Origin: Dastarcus helophoroides
Taxonomy: Eukaryota > Arthropoda > Insecta > Coleoptera > Bothrideridae
Direction: 5' to 3'
Length of the DNA stretch: 64,000 nucleotides
Assembly: GCA_028583605.1 (NCBI GenBank)
Contig: CM053336.1
Coordinates: forward strand, 25,343,004 to 25,407,003
Each line of letters starts with the position of its first letter. Position 1 is the stretch's first letter. Position numbers and translations under genes: made by a program. Below the pieces are notes generated by a model. That model was not told where the DNA came from. It ran no database searches and was given only the letters and a program-made list of their open reading frames with translations. Of the stretch, positions 11,851 through 23,022 are shown in pieces.

Positions 11851-11988
11851 CTTGACATTTCTCTGGCACAATCTCGCGTTCATAGATACAATTACATCTG
11901 TCACTTGTCTTGTCTATGATGCCAACACTCCGTTAGTGACATTTGCAATTTCCCTATTGGACAGTGTTGCCAATAAGCATTTCTAATT

Positions 11989-12736
<748 letters not shown>

Positions 12737-12839
12737 AGCGAGTTTTAGCTGTGGTTATCTTCGTATACCCGCTTGTTCCTTTGCTTATCTTCCATTCACT
12801 CACCACGCTTTATTTACGCGTTTTTATTTTATTTTATTT

Positions 12840-13370
12840 TTAATAATTTATACCGAGTACGGTATAATAGAATTTTTCCAAAATTTTGGATTTTAAACTT
12901 GATTTTTTTGATAATTTTGAAATTTTTCAGATTTACTTTGCTTTGAAAATGTCGAGTTTAAATTCTGAACTCTTTTCAGAATTTTATCTCTTTCTCAAAT
13001 TTTGAACCTTTTGGAAGTTTCGATTTCTTAAAAATTTGACTTTGTTTCAAATTTTCGATTTTTTTGCAACATTTTCTAAAAATTCCGACTTTTTCAAAAA
13101 AGTTAGATTTTTTCAAATTCATACTTCTTATTTGAAAATTTAGTCTATTTGTGGTTTTAACTTTTTTACTTGATTTTGGTTATATTTAAAATGTTGCCTT
13201 TTTTCAAATTCTCATTTTTTTTTTAAATTTGGTCTTTCTTCATTTCGACCTCTTTTGAAAATTTCCATTTTGTTTAAATCTCAACATTCTCCCAAAATAT
13301 CCCTTTCTTTTATAAATTTCGTGTTTTTTTTATTAAATCTTCAACATTATTTTAAATTTTTCATTGGCCA
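12840..13370 (+). repeat. AT-rich degenerate array, T-rich strand plus
   Basis: Same type of drifting T-rich unit as at 3.7-6.9 kb. No coding content. Confidence 0.65.
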
Positions 13371-13640
13371 CTAGTTTATTTTTGCATAAAAGTTACTAGT
13401 AGAGACTTTTAAGTTATGTTTTTGTCTAGAATAGTAGTATTTGTAATATTGTAGCTTTAAGATGGGAATAAAGGAAAGGAGGAAAACACGTGCTGGTGGT
13501 CGGCACGGCGGCAACGCTGGTGGAGGATGAGAGGGCAGTCTAGGAGGAACTGTGGTGTACACCACCCGCGGCTTCTCAGTTTTCTATCGTTAAATTCGTT
13601 AAAGCTGTTTTTTGATAACATATCTCGGCGTCTAACCACC
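13371..13640. other. GC-richer island of unknown nature inside the AT array
   Basis: A 270 bp stretch with normal base composition between two AT-rich arrays. It contains a purine-rich segment (13455-13485), GGCGGCAACGCTGGTGG-type sequence, and the perfect 14 bp palindrome GTGGTGTACACCAC at 13551-13564. Two short minus-strand frames cross it but show nothing I recognise. It could be a fragment of an unidentified repeat. Confidence 0.35.
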
Positions 13641-14400
13641 CAGTTAAAAGCTCCATTCCGAAATATATTTCAATGTTTCTTTTTTTAATCTCGATATTTT
13701 TCCAAAATATTCACTTTTTTATAAGTTTCGATTGTTGTAAAATCATTAACTGTATTTAAAATTTTCGATTTTTTTAAGGAATGTCGATTTTTTCACATTC
13801 TCGACTTTTTTGTAAATTCTCAATTTTTATTTATCTCGAAGTTCTACATTTTAAAGCTTTTAAAGATATCTATTTCTCTAACCTGACATTTTTCCAAAAT
13901 ATTTACTTTTTTGAAAAATCCGATTTTTTAAAATTTCTAACATTAGTTTAAATTTTCTATTTTTTAAGGAAATTTTAACTTTCTTGCAAATCCTCAGTTT
14001 AATTAGATTTTTTACATTTGGGCCTCTTTTGAAAATTTCCATTCTTTTAACTCGGCATTTTTCAAAAATATCAACTTTTTTTATAAATTTCAATTTTTTT
14101 TTAAATCTTCAACATTATTTTAAATTTTCGATTTTTTAAAAAAATTCGATGTTTTCAAATTCTCGACATTTTTGAAAATTTCGACTTTTTTGCAATTCCT
14201 CATTTTTTTTTTAACTTCGACTTTCTACATTTCGGTGTCTTTTGAAAATTCCATTTTTTAAAATCTCGACATTTTTCGAAAAGAGTCACTTTTTTGATAA
14301 ATCTCGATTTTTCTTAATCTTCTACATTATTTCACTTTGCGATTTTTTTTAGGGAATTTAGGGACTTTTTCAAATTCTCGACTTTTTTGAAAATTTCAAC
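13641..14400 (+). repeat. AT-rich degenerate array, T-rich strand plus
   Basis: Continuation of the T-rich array, with many TTCGATTTTT and TCAACATTATTT variants. No gene. Confidence 0.65.
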
Positions 14401-14519
14401 GGGTTTGTCAATTTTAGATAGAGGGTAAACTTATCGTTTCGCGTTACCGTCAGCCTAATTCCGTTACCAACATACAGAAAAAAATACAGAAACATACAGA
14501 AAAAAAAATGTAAATTTAA

Positions 14520-15300
14520 ACTCTCATGTTTTTCAAACCAAAAGTCGTAGCTCAATTTGGTTTTCAGATTCGTAATCTACGGGACAAAATCTAACTGGTA
14601 GGGTACTTTTAAATTGTAAATAATAACTATGAATTTTGACTTTGGAAAATTTGAAAATTACGAAATTTTGGAGGCTTGTATCTCGTGAACGGATAGTCGT
14701 AGGTCAATTTGGTTTTCAAATTCATATTCTACGTTCCGAAAACTCCATGTAAATGCAATAAACTCATTTTCTAAAAATGCAAATTTTTTGAAGTTTTGTA
14801 AGAAGTGTCCCCCCTTTGAACTTTTTTCGTTATTCTAAACTCTCATATCTTCCAAACCAAAAGCCGTAGCTCAATTTGGTTTTCAGATTCGTAATCTACG
14901 GGACAAAATCTAACTGGTAGGGTACTTCTAAATTGTAAATAATAATAACTTTTGAATTTTGACTTTGGAAAATTTGAAAATTTAGAAACTTTGGTGGCTT
15001 GTGTCTCGCGAACGGATAGTCGTAGGTCAATTTGGTTTTCAAATTCATATTCTACGTTCCGAAAACTCCATGTAAATGCAATAAACTCATTTTCGAAAAA
15101 TGCAAATTTTTTCAAGTTTTGTTAGAAGGGTCACCCTTTGAACTTTTTTCGTAACATTAAACTTTTATATCGTCCAAACCAAAAGTCGTAGCTCAATTTG
15201 GTTTTCATATTCTTGATCTACGTGACAAAATCTAGCTGACAGGGCACTTTTAAATCGTAACTAATAACTTTTGAATTCTCACTTTGGAACCCGAATATTT
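14520..15300 (+). repeat. Dimeric satellite, ~320 bp unit, about 2.5 copies
   Basis: The segment beginning CCAAAAGTCGTAGCTCAATT recurs at 14538, 14857 and 15179 (periods 319 and 322). Within each unit a second related segment (GGATAGTCGTAGGTCAATTT, first at about 14692) lies about 155 bp further on. The array is therefore a higher-order repeat of two diverged monomers of about 155-165 bp. It ends against the AT array before the Penelope-like element. Confidence 0.8.
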
Positions 15301-15445
15301 TGAAAACATTAAGAGCTTACACTTTCTTTGAAATTTCATCTATTTTTTGGAATTTTTAAAAATTTCTACTTTTTTAATGATTTGGAATGTATTTGGAAGA
15401 TACATTTTTATTTCAAACTTCAATATTTCAAATAATTCTTAAGTA

Positions 15446-15582
15446 CAGGATATACTTCTTCCGGGATTGGACCGTGTCACAGAACTACTAAAAGTGTTCG
15501 ACGTTTCGCCCACCATCGTAGGGGGCTTCTTCAGGAACAAAGAAAGAAAAATAGATGAAATGAGGGACTATGCAAAAAAGAA
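15446..15582 (-). repeat. Left inverted arm of the Penelope-like element
   Basis: Reverse complement of 18066-18208 with very few differences over about 137 bp. Confidence 0.9.
15495..15539 (-). ncRNA. Hammerhead ribozyme motif, left arm
   Basis: On the minus strand: stem I TGTTC/GAACA, core CTGAAGA, a stem II closed by GCCC/GGGC, then GAAACGTC, giving the second core GAAA, a minimal ACGT stem III and C at the cleavage position. Such a short stem III fits the dimer-acting type known in Penelope-like elements. Confidence 0.7.
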
Positions 15583-15657
15583 ATCTAATCTAATAATTTT
15601 AGAACCAATTCTTCATTCAAAATTCTTCATAAAGCTGGTTTGTCTCTTGTCCGGGAT

Positions 15658-17763
15658 ATGATTAAAAGGATTAAACGCGATTTGGCTTCGATTTCCCGAC
15701 AATTGCTCGAACTCCATCTGGAACTTTCGAGTAGGTTGTCGGTTGAACATTGGAGTCATTTCGACGCCATATCCTATAATCAATCCGAAAAAACCTTTGA
15801 ATTAGAAAATCTGAAACACAAGAAGAAATTCGAATCCCTAAGTCCCAAGGTCAAAACTCATAGTTCAGTCTCAAAAACAGTAGTCAATTTGTCTTCCCGT
15901 CCACTATCGGATAACGAACAGACCATCTTATCCAAAGGACTGAATTTTGCTGTCGCCCCAAGAAAAATTCCAACTGAAGAAATAATCAGTGCGGTAGAGT
16001 CTTCCATCAGAACTCTCCCCAAGGAGGTTGCAGATCCCATTCGTTTTCAAACCACAAAAATTCTAAAACATGCCAAACCACCAAAGTCCAACATTTCTAG
16101 AAAAGAAAGATGTGCCCTTAAAACCCTAAAAACAGATTCTTCAATCACTATTCTTTCGGCTGACAAAGGTAATGCAACTGTCATCTTGGATAAATCCGAG
16201 TATGCATCCAAAATTAACGCCCTCTTAAATGACGGATCCTATATTCCTCTTCCTCGGGACCCAACAAGCAAAATTGAACGTGAACTAAAGTCGAAACTAA
16301 AATCCTCAAATCTGCCCGCAGACACTCTCAGACATCTTGTTCCGAAAGAATCCAAACCACCTCGTCTGTATGGTCTCCCCAAAATTCACAAACCCAATAT
16401 TCCTCTTAGGCCCATTGTCAGCACGATAAATTCACCTACCTACAATGTCTCGAAATACTTATCTAACATCCTCAAGTCATATACCGGAAACACATCATCA
16501 CACGTCCTAAATTCCAAACACTTTGTCGAATTATTGTCCGAATTAACCCTAGACCCCAACGACATATTAGTAAGTTTTGACGTCACTTCACTATTCACAA
16601 ACGTCCCAGTTTCCGACTCCATGACGATAATTCGTCAATTACTTTCAGGCAAAGAGAATGCAGATTCTCTAGCTGATTTAACTGAAATGTGTCTCACATC
16701 GACTTATTTTTCTTTTAATGGCAGTTTCTATAAACAAGTCTCCGGCACCCCGATGGGTTCTCCCTTATCCCCAGTCGTAGCAAATATTTTTATGGAATCT
16801 TTCGAAAACACTGCGTTGGAAGCTGCAGATTTAAAACCCAAGGTTTGGCTTCGGTATGTAGATGACACATTTATTGTATGGCCACATGGCAAGGATTCAC
16901 TAAATTTATTTTTGGAACACCTAAACAGTTTACATTCCTCTATTAGTTTCACTATGGAAATCGAAAACAATGGTTCTCTTCCCTTTCTTGACGTACTGGT
17001 CACTCGTTTACCAAACGGTCGCGTTTCTCATTCCGTTTATCGAAAACCCACCCATACTAATCGTTATTTGCATGCAGAGTCCCATCATCACCCTTCCCAA
17101 AAACGTTCCGTCATAAGTTCACTGGTTTCACGAGCTGTAGCAATTTCACAACCAATAAATCTTTCAGACGAGTTGAACAATATTCGTTTCAACCTCCGCA
17201 ACAATGGTTACAAATCGCACGACATTGAAACTGTCATTAAACGACATCTTCACCCTACCCCTCGTCCTTCACAAAATTCAATAGTTTCTTCTAAAGCCTT
17301 TCTTCCTTATGTTCGCGGAGTAACAGATCAAATCGGAAAATTATTGAGAAAACACAACATTAAACCCACTTTTTCATCATCCTCAAAGATTCAACAGCTC
17401 CTTCCATCTCCCAAAGATAAAATTTCATCCTTTTGTTCTAATGGCGTGTATAGGGTTCCTTGTTCTTGTGGTTCAGTGTACATCGGAGAAACGGGGCGAT
17501 CATTTAAGACTCGAATATCCGAGCACCAAAGGTGTCTTAGGTCTGGTTTATTTTCGCAGTCAGCCATTGCCGAACATCAACATGAGACCGGACATAAGAT
17601 TCTCTTCGATAATATTTCAATTATATCCAATATTCCCAATTACTATAATAGGAAGATACGCGAGGCCATCGAAATCCAAAAATTCCCCAATAACATCAAC
17701 AGAGACGAAGGTTACATGTTTTCCTCCATCTGGAAACCAACCATCGGAAATCTTCGGAAGTGA
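15658..17763 (+). CDS. Penelope-like reverse transcriptase / GIY-YIG endonuclease
   Basis: A 701-residue uninterrupted protein that would copy its own RNA onto DNA nicked by its endonuclease. In order: an SADKGNATVILDKSEY segment typical of the start of this RT family; the first catalytic Asp in SFDVTSLFTNVP (residue ~308); SGTPMGSPLSPVVANIF (motif B); the catalytic YVDD at residues 400-403 (codons from 16855); LPFLDVLVTR; and YRKPTHTNRYL. The C-terminal endonuclease has GVYRVPCSCGS (from residue ~596), YIGETGR (from ~608) and a following ISEHQ, with the conserved Cys pair of Penelope-type GIY-YIG domains. The first ATG is at 15658. The frame is open upstream only to 15589, without another ATG, so some N-terminal residues may be missing. 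No stop or frameshift is visible, so it may be active. Confidence 0.92.
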   Translation: MIKRIKRDLASISRQLLELHLELSSRLSVEHWSHFDAISYNQSEKTFELENLKHKKKFESLSPKVKTHSSVSKTVVNLSSRPLSDNEQTILSKGLNFAVAPRKIPTEEIISAVESSIRTLPKEVADPIRFQTTKILKHAKPPKSNISRKERCALKTLKTDSSITILSADKGNATVILDKSEYASKINALLNDGSYIPLPRDPTSKIERELKSKLKSSNLPADTLRHLVPKESKPPRLYGLPKIHKPNIPLRPIVSTINSPTYNVSKYLSNILKSYTGNTSSHVLNSKHFVELLSELTLDPNDILVSFDVTSLFTNVPVSDSMTIIRQLLSGKENADSLADLTEMCLTSTYFSFNGSFYKQVSGTPMGSPLSPVVANIFMESFENTALEAADLKPKVWLRYVDDTFIVWPHGKDSLNLFLEHLNSLHSSISFTMEIENNGSLPFLDVLVTRLPNGRVSHSVYRKPTHTNRYLHAESHHHPSQKRSVISSLVSRAVAISQPINLSDELNNIRFNLRNNGYKSHDIETVIKRHLHPTPRPSQNSIVSSKAFLPYVRGVTDQIGKLLRKHNIKPTFSSSSKIQQLLPSPKDKISSFCSNGVYRVPCSCGSVYIGETGRSFKTRISEHQRCLRSGLFSQSAIAEHQHETGHKILFDNISIISNIPNYYNRKIREAIEIQKFPNNINRDEGYMFSSIWKPTIGNLRK

Positions 17764-17810
17764 TCGCACAGACGCGTGGTATATAAAGTTTCTCTTTCCC
17801 TCTTTCCTGT

Positions 17811-18034
17811 CAGAAGAGTTTCGCCTCTGGTATGGTGGACATACTGAGTTACCGTGCTCTTCTGCCTAAACTTTCTTTTGTACCAAGTGTCAATTCAGAA
17901 GAGTTTCGCCTCTGGTATGGTGGACATACTGAGTTACCGTGCTCTTCTGTCTAGACTTTCTTATCCTTTGTACCAATTTTCAATTCAGAAGAGTTTCGCC
18001 TCTGGTATGGTGGACATACTGAGTTACCGTGCTC
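17811..18034 (+). repeat. Three tandem copies of a 54 nt hairpin-forming unit
   Basis: Copies start at 17811, 17896 and 17986 (periods 85 and 90). In the first two, CAGAAGAG and CTCTTCTG form an 8 bp perfect closing stem; the third loses its right half. Inside, CTC(TGG)TATG can pair with CATA(CT)GAG around GTGGA. It lies between the stop codon and the right inverted arm of the Penelope-like element, so it is a structured 3' UTR. No known RNA family recognised. Confidence 0.8.
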
Positions 18035-18065
18035 TGATGCTTTGAAATTGGCCTTTTATTTTTAT

Positions 18066-18236
18066 TTTTCTTTTTTGCATAGTCCCTCATTTCATCTATT
18101 TTTCTTTCTTTGTTCCTGAAGAAGCCCCCTACGATGGTGGGCGAAACGTCGAACACTTTTAGTAGTTCTGTGACACGGTCCAATCCCGGAAGAAGTATAT
18201 CCTGTACTGACTCTGGCCGTGGAAGCCTTCGTTATC
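18066..18236 (+). repeat. Right inverted arm and tail of the Penelope-like element
   Basis: 18066-18208 is the inverted partner of the left arm. A 28 nt segment (18209-18236, CTCTGGCCGTGG at its core) follows and is unique to this end, directly before the target duplication. Confidence 0.85.
18111..18155 (+). ncRNA. Hammerhead ribozyme motif, right arm
   Basis: Stem I TGTTC (18111-18115) pairs with GAACA (18151-18155). The core CTGAAGA is at 18116-18122, stem II GCCC/GGGC with an asymmetric loop at 18124-18142, the second core GAAA at 18143-18146, and a CGTC segment with predicted cleavage after C18150. In sense with the RT gene, so it would act on the element's own transcript. Confidence 0.72.
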
Positions 18237-18279
18237 ATAATTCTTAAGTAATCAACTTTATTTTGATGATTTTGAATCT

Positions 18280-19700
18280 TTTTAGAGGGATCCTTTTTTA
18301 AAATGTTTACTTTTTACTATTTACATTTTCGTTTTTATTTTAATCAGATTTTCTCTAAAAACTTCGACATTTCTATGTAATATACTCAAGTGCCTGTTTT
18401 AGAAAATTTAAAAGTTAATGCGAAGTATTCAAAAACTTCCAAATTTTTGGAAGTCGAAATTTTTGGAGTCAAAATTTTCAAAAAAAGTTTAAATGTTGAA
18501 TAAATCTGAATATTTTGAAAAAAATAATAATTTAAAAAAATGGAGAAATTTTCATAAAAAGTAAAAATTTCAAAAAATCAAATTTTCAAAAATATAAGAG
18601 TTTTAGAAAAAAACATTTAATTTCCAAAAATGTCGAAATATTGAAACAGTCAAAAATGTCAAAGGGAGTGAAAATTTGAAAAAATGAAAATTTCCCGAAA
18701 AATTCAGTCCTGAAAAAAGCATGCAATTTACAAAATCTTAATTTTTAAAAAACAAAAAGCAGAAAAATTTTGAACATTTTAAAAAATAGGTGAATTTTCA
18801 AAAATGTCGCAATTTTTAAAACAGCCCAATTTTCCAAAAAAGAAAATTTGAAAAAATAGTAGAAATTTTAAAGAATCATTTTGAGAAATGGGTCGAAATT
18901 GTGAAAAAAATTGGTATGAATTTGAAAAATCAAAATATTGAAAAGTGGAGAAATTTTCAAAAACATTCGTAATTATAAAAATGTTTCAAAAAATATTTTG
19001 GAAAAAGGTTTTTCGAAAGTCAAATTTTGGAAAAAATAGATAAATTTTAAAAAATTGTTAAGAATTTGAAAACTTCAAATTTTGGAAATAGGTGCAAAGA
19101 TTTGAAAATATGTGAAAATTTTGAAATTTCAATACAATCATTTAAAACTTTCAAAAAAAAACGGAGGTTTAAAAAAAAACAATTTTCAAAGAAGATTTGA
19201 AAAAATCGAAATTTGCCAAAAAATCTGTAAAGAAAGTCGGGAATTGAAAAAACAATCGAAAATTTGATAGAGAAATATCGAAATTATCAGTAAATTTGAG
19301 ATTTTCTTAAAAAAAATCGACTTTTTCGGAAAAATTGAAATTTCCGAAATTTTAAAAAAGGTCAAAACTTTCGAAAAGATCCAACTTTTCAAAAGTCGAA
19401 GTCGGCATTTTAAAAAGTAATAATTTTGAAAACATCGAAATTTGGAAAAAAGTGCAAATTCTGGAAAAATAAAGCCTAATTCTGGAATAAAATCGCAAAA
19501 AAATTTAATTTTTTGAGAACTCGACATTTAAAAAAAATGTAATTCTTAAAAACTGAAATTTTGATAAATAGTTGCAATATTCGAAGTTTAATAAAAAAAC
19601 TGAAGATTTAAACAGAAGAGGAAGTTTTTTATTAAATGATGTTAAATGTTCAAAAAGTCAAAATTTTTAAAAAGGTTTGTTTTAAAATGTAGGAATTTAA
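18280..19700 (-). repeat. AT-rich degenerate array, A-rich strand plus
   Basis: Reverse orientation of the arrays further left: units resemble AAATTTTGAAAAAGTCGAAATT on the plus strand. No coding content. The longest minus-strand frame (19186-19527) reads only Phe/Ile/Ser/Leu repeat. Confidence 0.7.
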
Positions 19701-19719
19701 AAACAGGGACATTATAAGA

Positions 19720-19850
19720 GGCTCGTCTCGCTGGAATATCGAATAAATTTAGCGATGTATCGAAAATATCGATATATCTTTTTCGATACTTCAACTGAAT
19801 ACAGCATCGATGTTTTAAAAATTTTGTGCATCCCAGTACTGAGATTAGTT
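19720..19850 (-). other. TATCGATA-rich segment, possible hAT-like element end
   Basis: Contains several TATCGATA/TCGATAC motifs and ends, on the minus strand, with GTACTGGGATGCACAAAA. A second segment at 43631-43740 begins GTAGGGATGCACACGATA and has the same TATCGATA-rich interior. The shared GGGATGCAC start resembles hAT terminal repeats, but neither copy has a partner end. Confidence 0.35.
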
Positions 19851-20480
19851 GAAATGAGAACACTAAGAACAGTAACATAGAAGGAGCGAGGATATAAGAA
19901 ATACTACGACATCCAAGACGTAGTAAGATGGTCAAGAAAAAGAGGAAAAAAATGTAAACGTAACACGTAAACCACATGGCAAGCGACCGCTTGGTGAAGA
20001 TAGCCACTGATAACTGATAACCGTTGATTGAATACATATTAGATATATATACCTTATGACAAAATGCGTATACCACTTTTCTCTATGCATACTCCAAAAC
20101 GTTGTTAAGGAAGTGCTGGTACCTAGTGGTCAATAGTAAAACCTCTGAGTAAAACTATTACACTTTGGCAGGGGAAAACAGAGTTCTTTATGGTTTTGGT
20201 CATTTATCCAAGATCTACACCAAAGTCAAACAATAATTATTTTCTCTTATTGATATGTCCAAGGTCGCCGCGTGATGGGATGGCAATTGGACTGATTTCT
20301 ATACCCAGGTTTCTTAAGTTTCACTTCAATGAATACACTTTTAAATTATGAAACTTTGACAAAACACCTTTTTCTTATAGAGTTTAAGACATTTTATTAA
20401 CTTCGAATTTTTAAGCCAAATTCTCATCTTTAACTTGAAATATACTGTTCAAAATTTTCAAATTTTTAGAAAAATTAGAA
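19851..20480. other. Non-coding interval
   Basis: Ordinary AT-rich sequence with no supported gene. A 144-codon minus frame (19642-20076) crosses from it into repeat and has no recognisable domain. Confidence 0.35.
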
Positions 20481-20482
20481 AT

Positions 20483-21970
20483 TACTAAACGAATGCAGTA
20501 AATTTTAAGAAATAACTCCAAATTTAAAAAAAAAACCGTGAAATTTATCCTTTTAATTTACAACTCGTTATTAATTGAATATTTTCAATTTGAAGTCAAC
20601 ATTTTAGGAAAAAGAGAAATAATAATAATTGCTAATTTAAAGTTAGAATTTAAAGTAAAAAAATTAAATTTATTTACAAAAATGTTTTCAAAATTTCAAG
20701 TTAAACTTGCTACTTTTTTTCCTTCGATTCAAAATTTTATTTTTTTTAAATTGTTCCCAATAACTCGCGTTTAAATTGGAAAATTCGAGACATTTTTTTA
20801 ACAAAATGTTTATTATTCTAGTAATTTCAACTTTTTATAGACGTGTGGAAAATCTCTTTTTATTTTTAAAATCATAACTTTTTCTCAACATTTCGAATTG
20901 TAAATTTACAAGTTTATTCTTCTCTTCATATTTCCACTTTAATCACGAAATCGGATTTTTCTAGAAATCTTGTATTTTCGAACGAACTTTTATTTAAAGT
21001 CGTGACCGTTATATTTTTTACTCTTCAACTTGAAACGTGTCGTGAGCATTTTATATTTTTGATTTTTTACTCTTTAACTCAAATTGTCCGTTGATATTTT
21101 ACCTGGTTATACCCGTTATCCTAATCATTCCATTCCTATTCCGACCGACTAATTCGCAACAGATGGGGTGCTGTACTGATTCATATTTTTCCACTCACGC
21201 CTACCTGGCAATTTACAGATTCAGTATGGGACGAAGTTAAGAAAAACCTTAACTTTATAAGAACATAAAATAAATCAGAATAACTACTAAACGAATATAG
21301 AAAATTTTAAGAAATAACTCTAAATTTATAAAAAATCGCGAGATTTATTATTTTATTTTATAACTCGTTATTAATTAAATATTTTCAATTTGAAGTCAAC
21401 ATTTTAGGGAAAAAAGAGAACAATTATTGCAAATTTAAAGTTTGAATTTTTGAAACTTAAAGCAAAAAAATAAATTTATAAAAAAAACTTCAAAATTTCA
21501 AGTTGAACTTGATACTTTTTTCCTTCGATTCAAAATTTTATTTTTTTAAATTTTTGACAATAACTCACCTTTAAATTGGAAAATTCGAGACATTTTTTTT
21601 AACAAAATGTTTATTATTCTAGTAATTCCAACGAGTGGAAAATCTCACTTTTTCTCAAAATTTAGAATTGTAAATTTACAAATTTGTTCTTCTCTTCATA
21701 TTTCCGCTTTAATCACGATATCAGGATTTTCTAGAAATTTTGTATTTTCGAACGAACTTTAAAAAAAAATTGGAAATTTCGGTATTTAATTAAAGTCGTG
21801 AGTGAGATATTTTTTACTTTTCAACTCGAAACGTGTCGTGAGCATTTTATATTTTTTCTTTTTTACTCTTTAACTCAAATTGTCCCTTGATATTTTACCT
21901 GGTTATGCCCGTTATTTTAATTATTGCATTCCGATACCGACCGACTAATTCGCAACAGATGGGCTGTTGT
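20483..21970 (+). repeat. Tandem duplication, ~700 bp copies at ~800 bp period
   Basis: 20483-21170 and 21285-21970 match along their lengths, from ACTAAACGAAT to CCGACTAATTCGCAACAGAT, with small indels. The sequence between the copies (about 21171-21284) is not repeated. Neither copy codes for anything recognisable. Confidence 0.8.
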
Positions 21971-22633
21971 TCTGATCAGTGTTACAGTGCAAAATACGAA
22001 ATTTTGATTACATTCCTGACTTTTTTTAGCAACATTTAAATGTTATATTCCTTGTATTTCGTGACAAATTCAAAATTAAATTGTATTTATTATATATTTG
22101 CTTTAATGAGCTTTTAACTAATCAATTTTAACAGAAATTTATTTAAATCATATTAAATAAAATATTTTCTAAATAAAATCAAGACGAATTGGAATTCAAT
22201 TGTTTTCTCAGCGGAATAATGTTAGACAGTAAATTCTGTACTACTTTTCCCATTAGGCTTTCTTGTATTTCCAATGGTTTACGAGATCCTTGTAGTGGAA
22301 ATCAAATTTGATTCAACCTGTATATGATGAAAATAAGTTGACTCCTGTTCTGTCTTAAGCAAATCAAAACGGTCTGCACTTCGAAAAGGATCATTTAATG
22401 ATTCAGTTGTGATTGTGATTGCGTATAAATCTTATCAATATGTTCATAATATCAAAATCATGGAATGAAGCACTTAGTTTACTTTGGGAATTTCCAATGA
22501 GCTAGCTCCTATTTGCATCCAATTGCTAGGGTCAACATTAAATAGTACTTATCCTATTATTATATTACTTTAAAGAAATATTCAACATTTCTCAGATGTG
22601 AGTCAATTCTCTTAAGAATGTGTCAATGAATGA
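21971..22633. other. Non-coding interval
   Basis: Single-copy-looking AT-rich sequence; nothing supported on either strand. Confidence 0.35.
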
Positions 22634-22848
22634 AACCCTTAAATAATGGGTCACTCCAGCCTCCAGCACCAGGCAAAATAAAACCTGTTTTATGACTGGG
22701 TAAATGGCAAGTCTGGCATTACAATTGTTGCTTGAATTAGCTAGAATATTGGCTAAATATGTCGTTGTATTTGTCTTTAACTGAATTCAATTAAACATCC
22801 CCAAAAGTTTATTCTTCATGGTGGACTTTTATTGGTCGGAAACATTAT

Positions 22849-23022
22849 GTTTATTAATTTAATTTAAAATTTCTACGACCCAGTTTGCAAATATTTAAAT
22901 TTTTATTAATGTTTGTTGACAATATTCAAAAACTCTTTTCGAATATTGTCAACAAAGATTAATAAAAATTTAAATATTTCCAAACTGGGTCGTAGAAATT
23001 TTAAATAAAATTAAATAAATCC
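22849..23022. mobile_element. Nearly perfect hairpin MITE inside the left foldback arm
   Basis: About 80 nt on either side of 22935 are reverse complements, including TTTCTACGACCCAGTTTG / CAAACTGGGTCGTAGAAA and TTGACAATATTC / GAATATTGTCAA. The corresponding place in the right foldback arm (near 25700-25730) lacks the hairpin, so that arm acts as an unoccupied reference site. Confidence 0.75.

Larger units (their letters stand above)
15446..18236 (+). mobile_element. Penelope-like element, complete, 14 bp target duplication
   Basis: A 2.79 kb insertion bounded by the 14 bp direct repeat ATAATTCTTAAGTA (15432-15445 and 18237-18250). It contains one long reverse transcriptase/GIY-YIG frame. The ends are inverted copies of one another (15446-15582 against 18066-18208), each carrying a hammerhead ribozyme motif, plus a 28 nt unpaired tail at the right end. 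Inverted terminal segments, long variable target duplications and hammerheads are known traits of Penelope-like elements. The intact frame and nearly identical ends suggest recent insertion. Confidence 0.9.

Noticed and set aside
14843..15115. 90-codon minus-strand frame
   Set aside because: Lies wholly inside the dimeric satellite and changes with repeat phase.
15467..15661. 64-codon frame upstream of the Penelope-like RT and its inverted twin at 17980-18183
   Set aside because: It translates the inverted terminal arm that contains the hammerhead; the identical reading appears on the opposite strand at the other end, so it reflects repeat symmetry rather than a gene.
17811..18034. CRISPR-like array (three repeats with spacers)
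   Set aside because: Eukaryotic context inside a retroelement 3' UTR, only three units, spacers are similar to each other and there are no cas genes.
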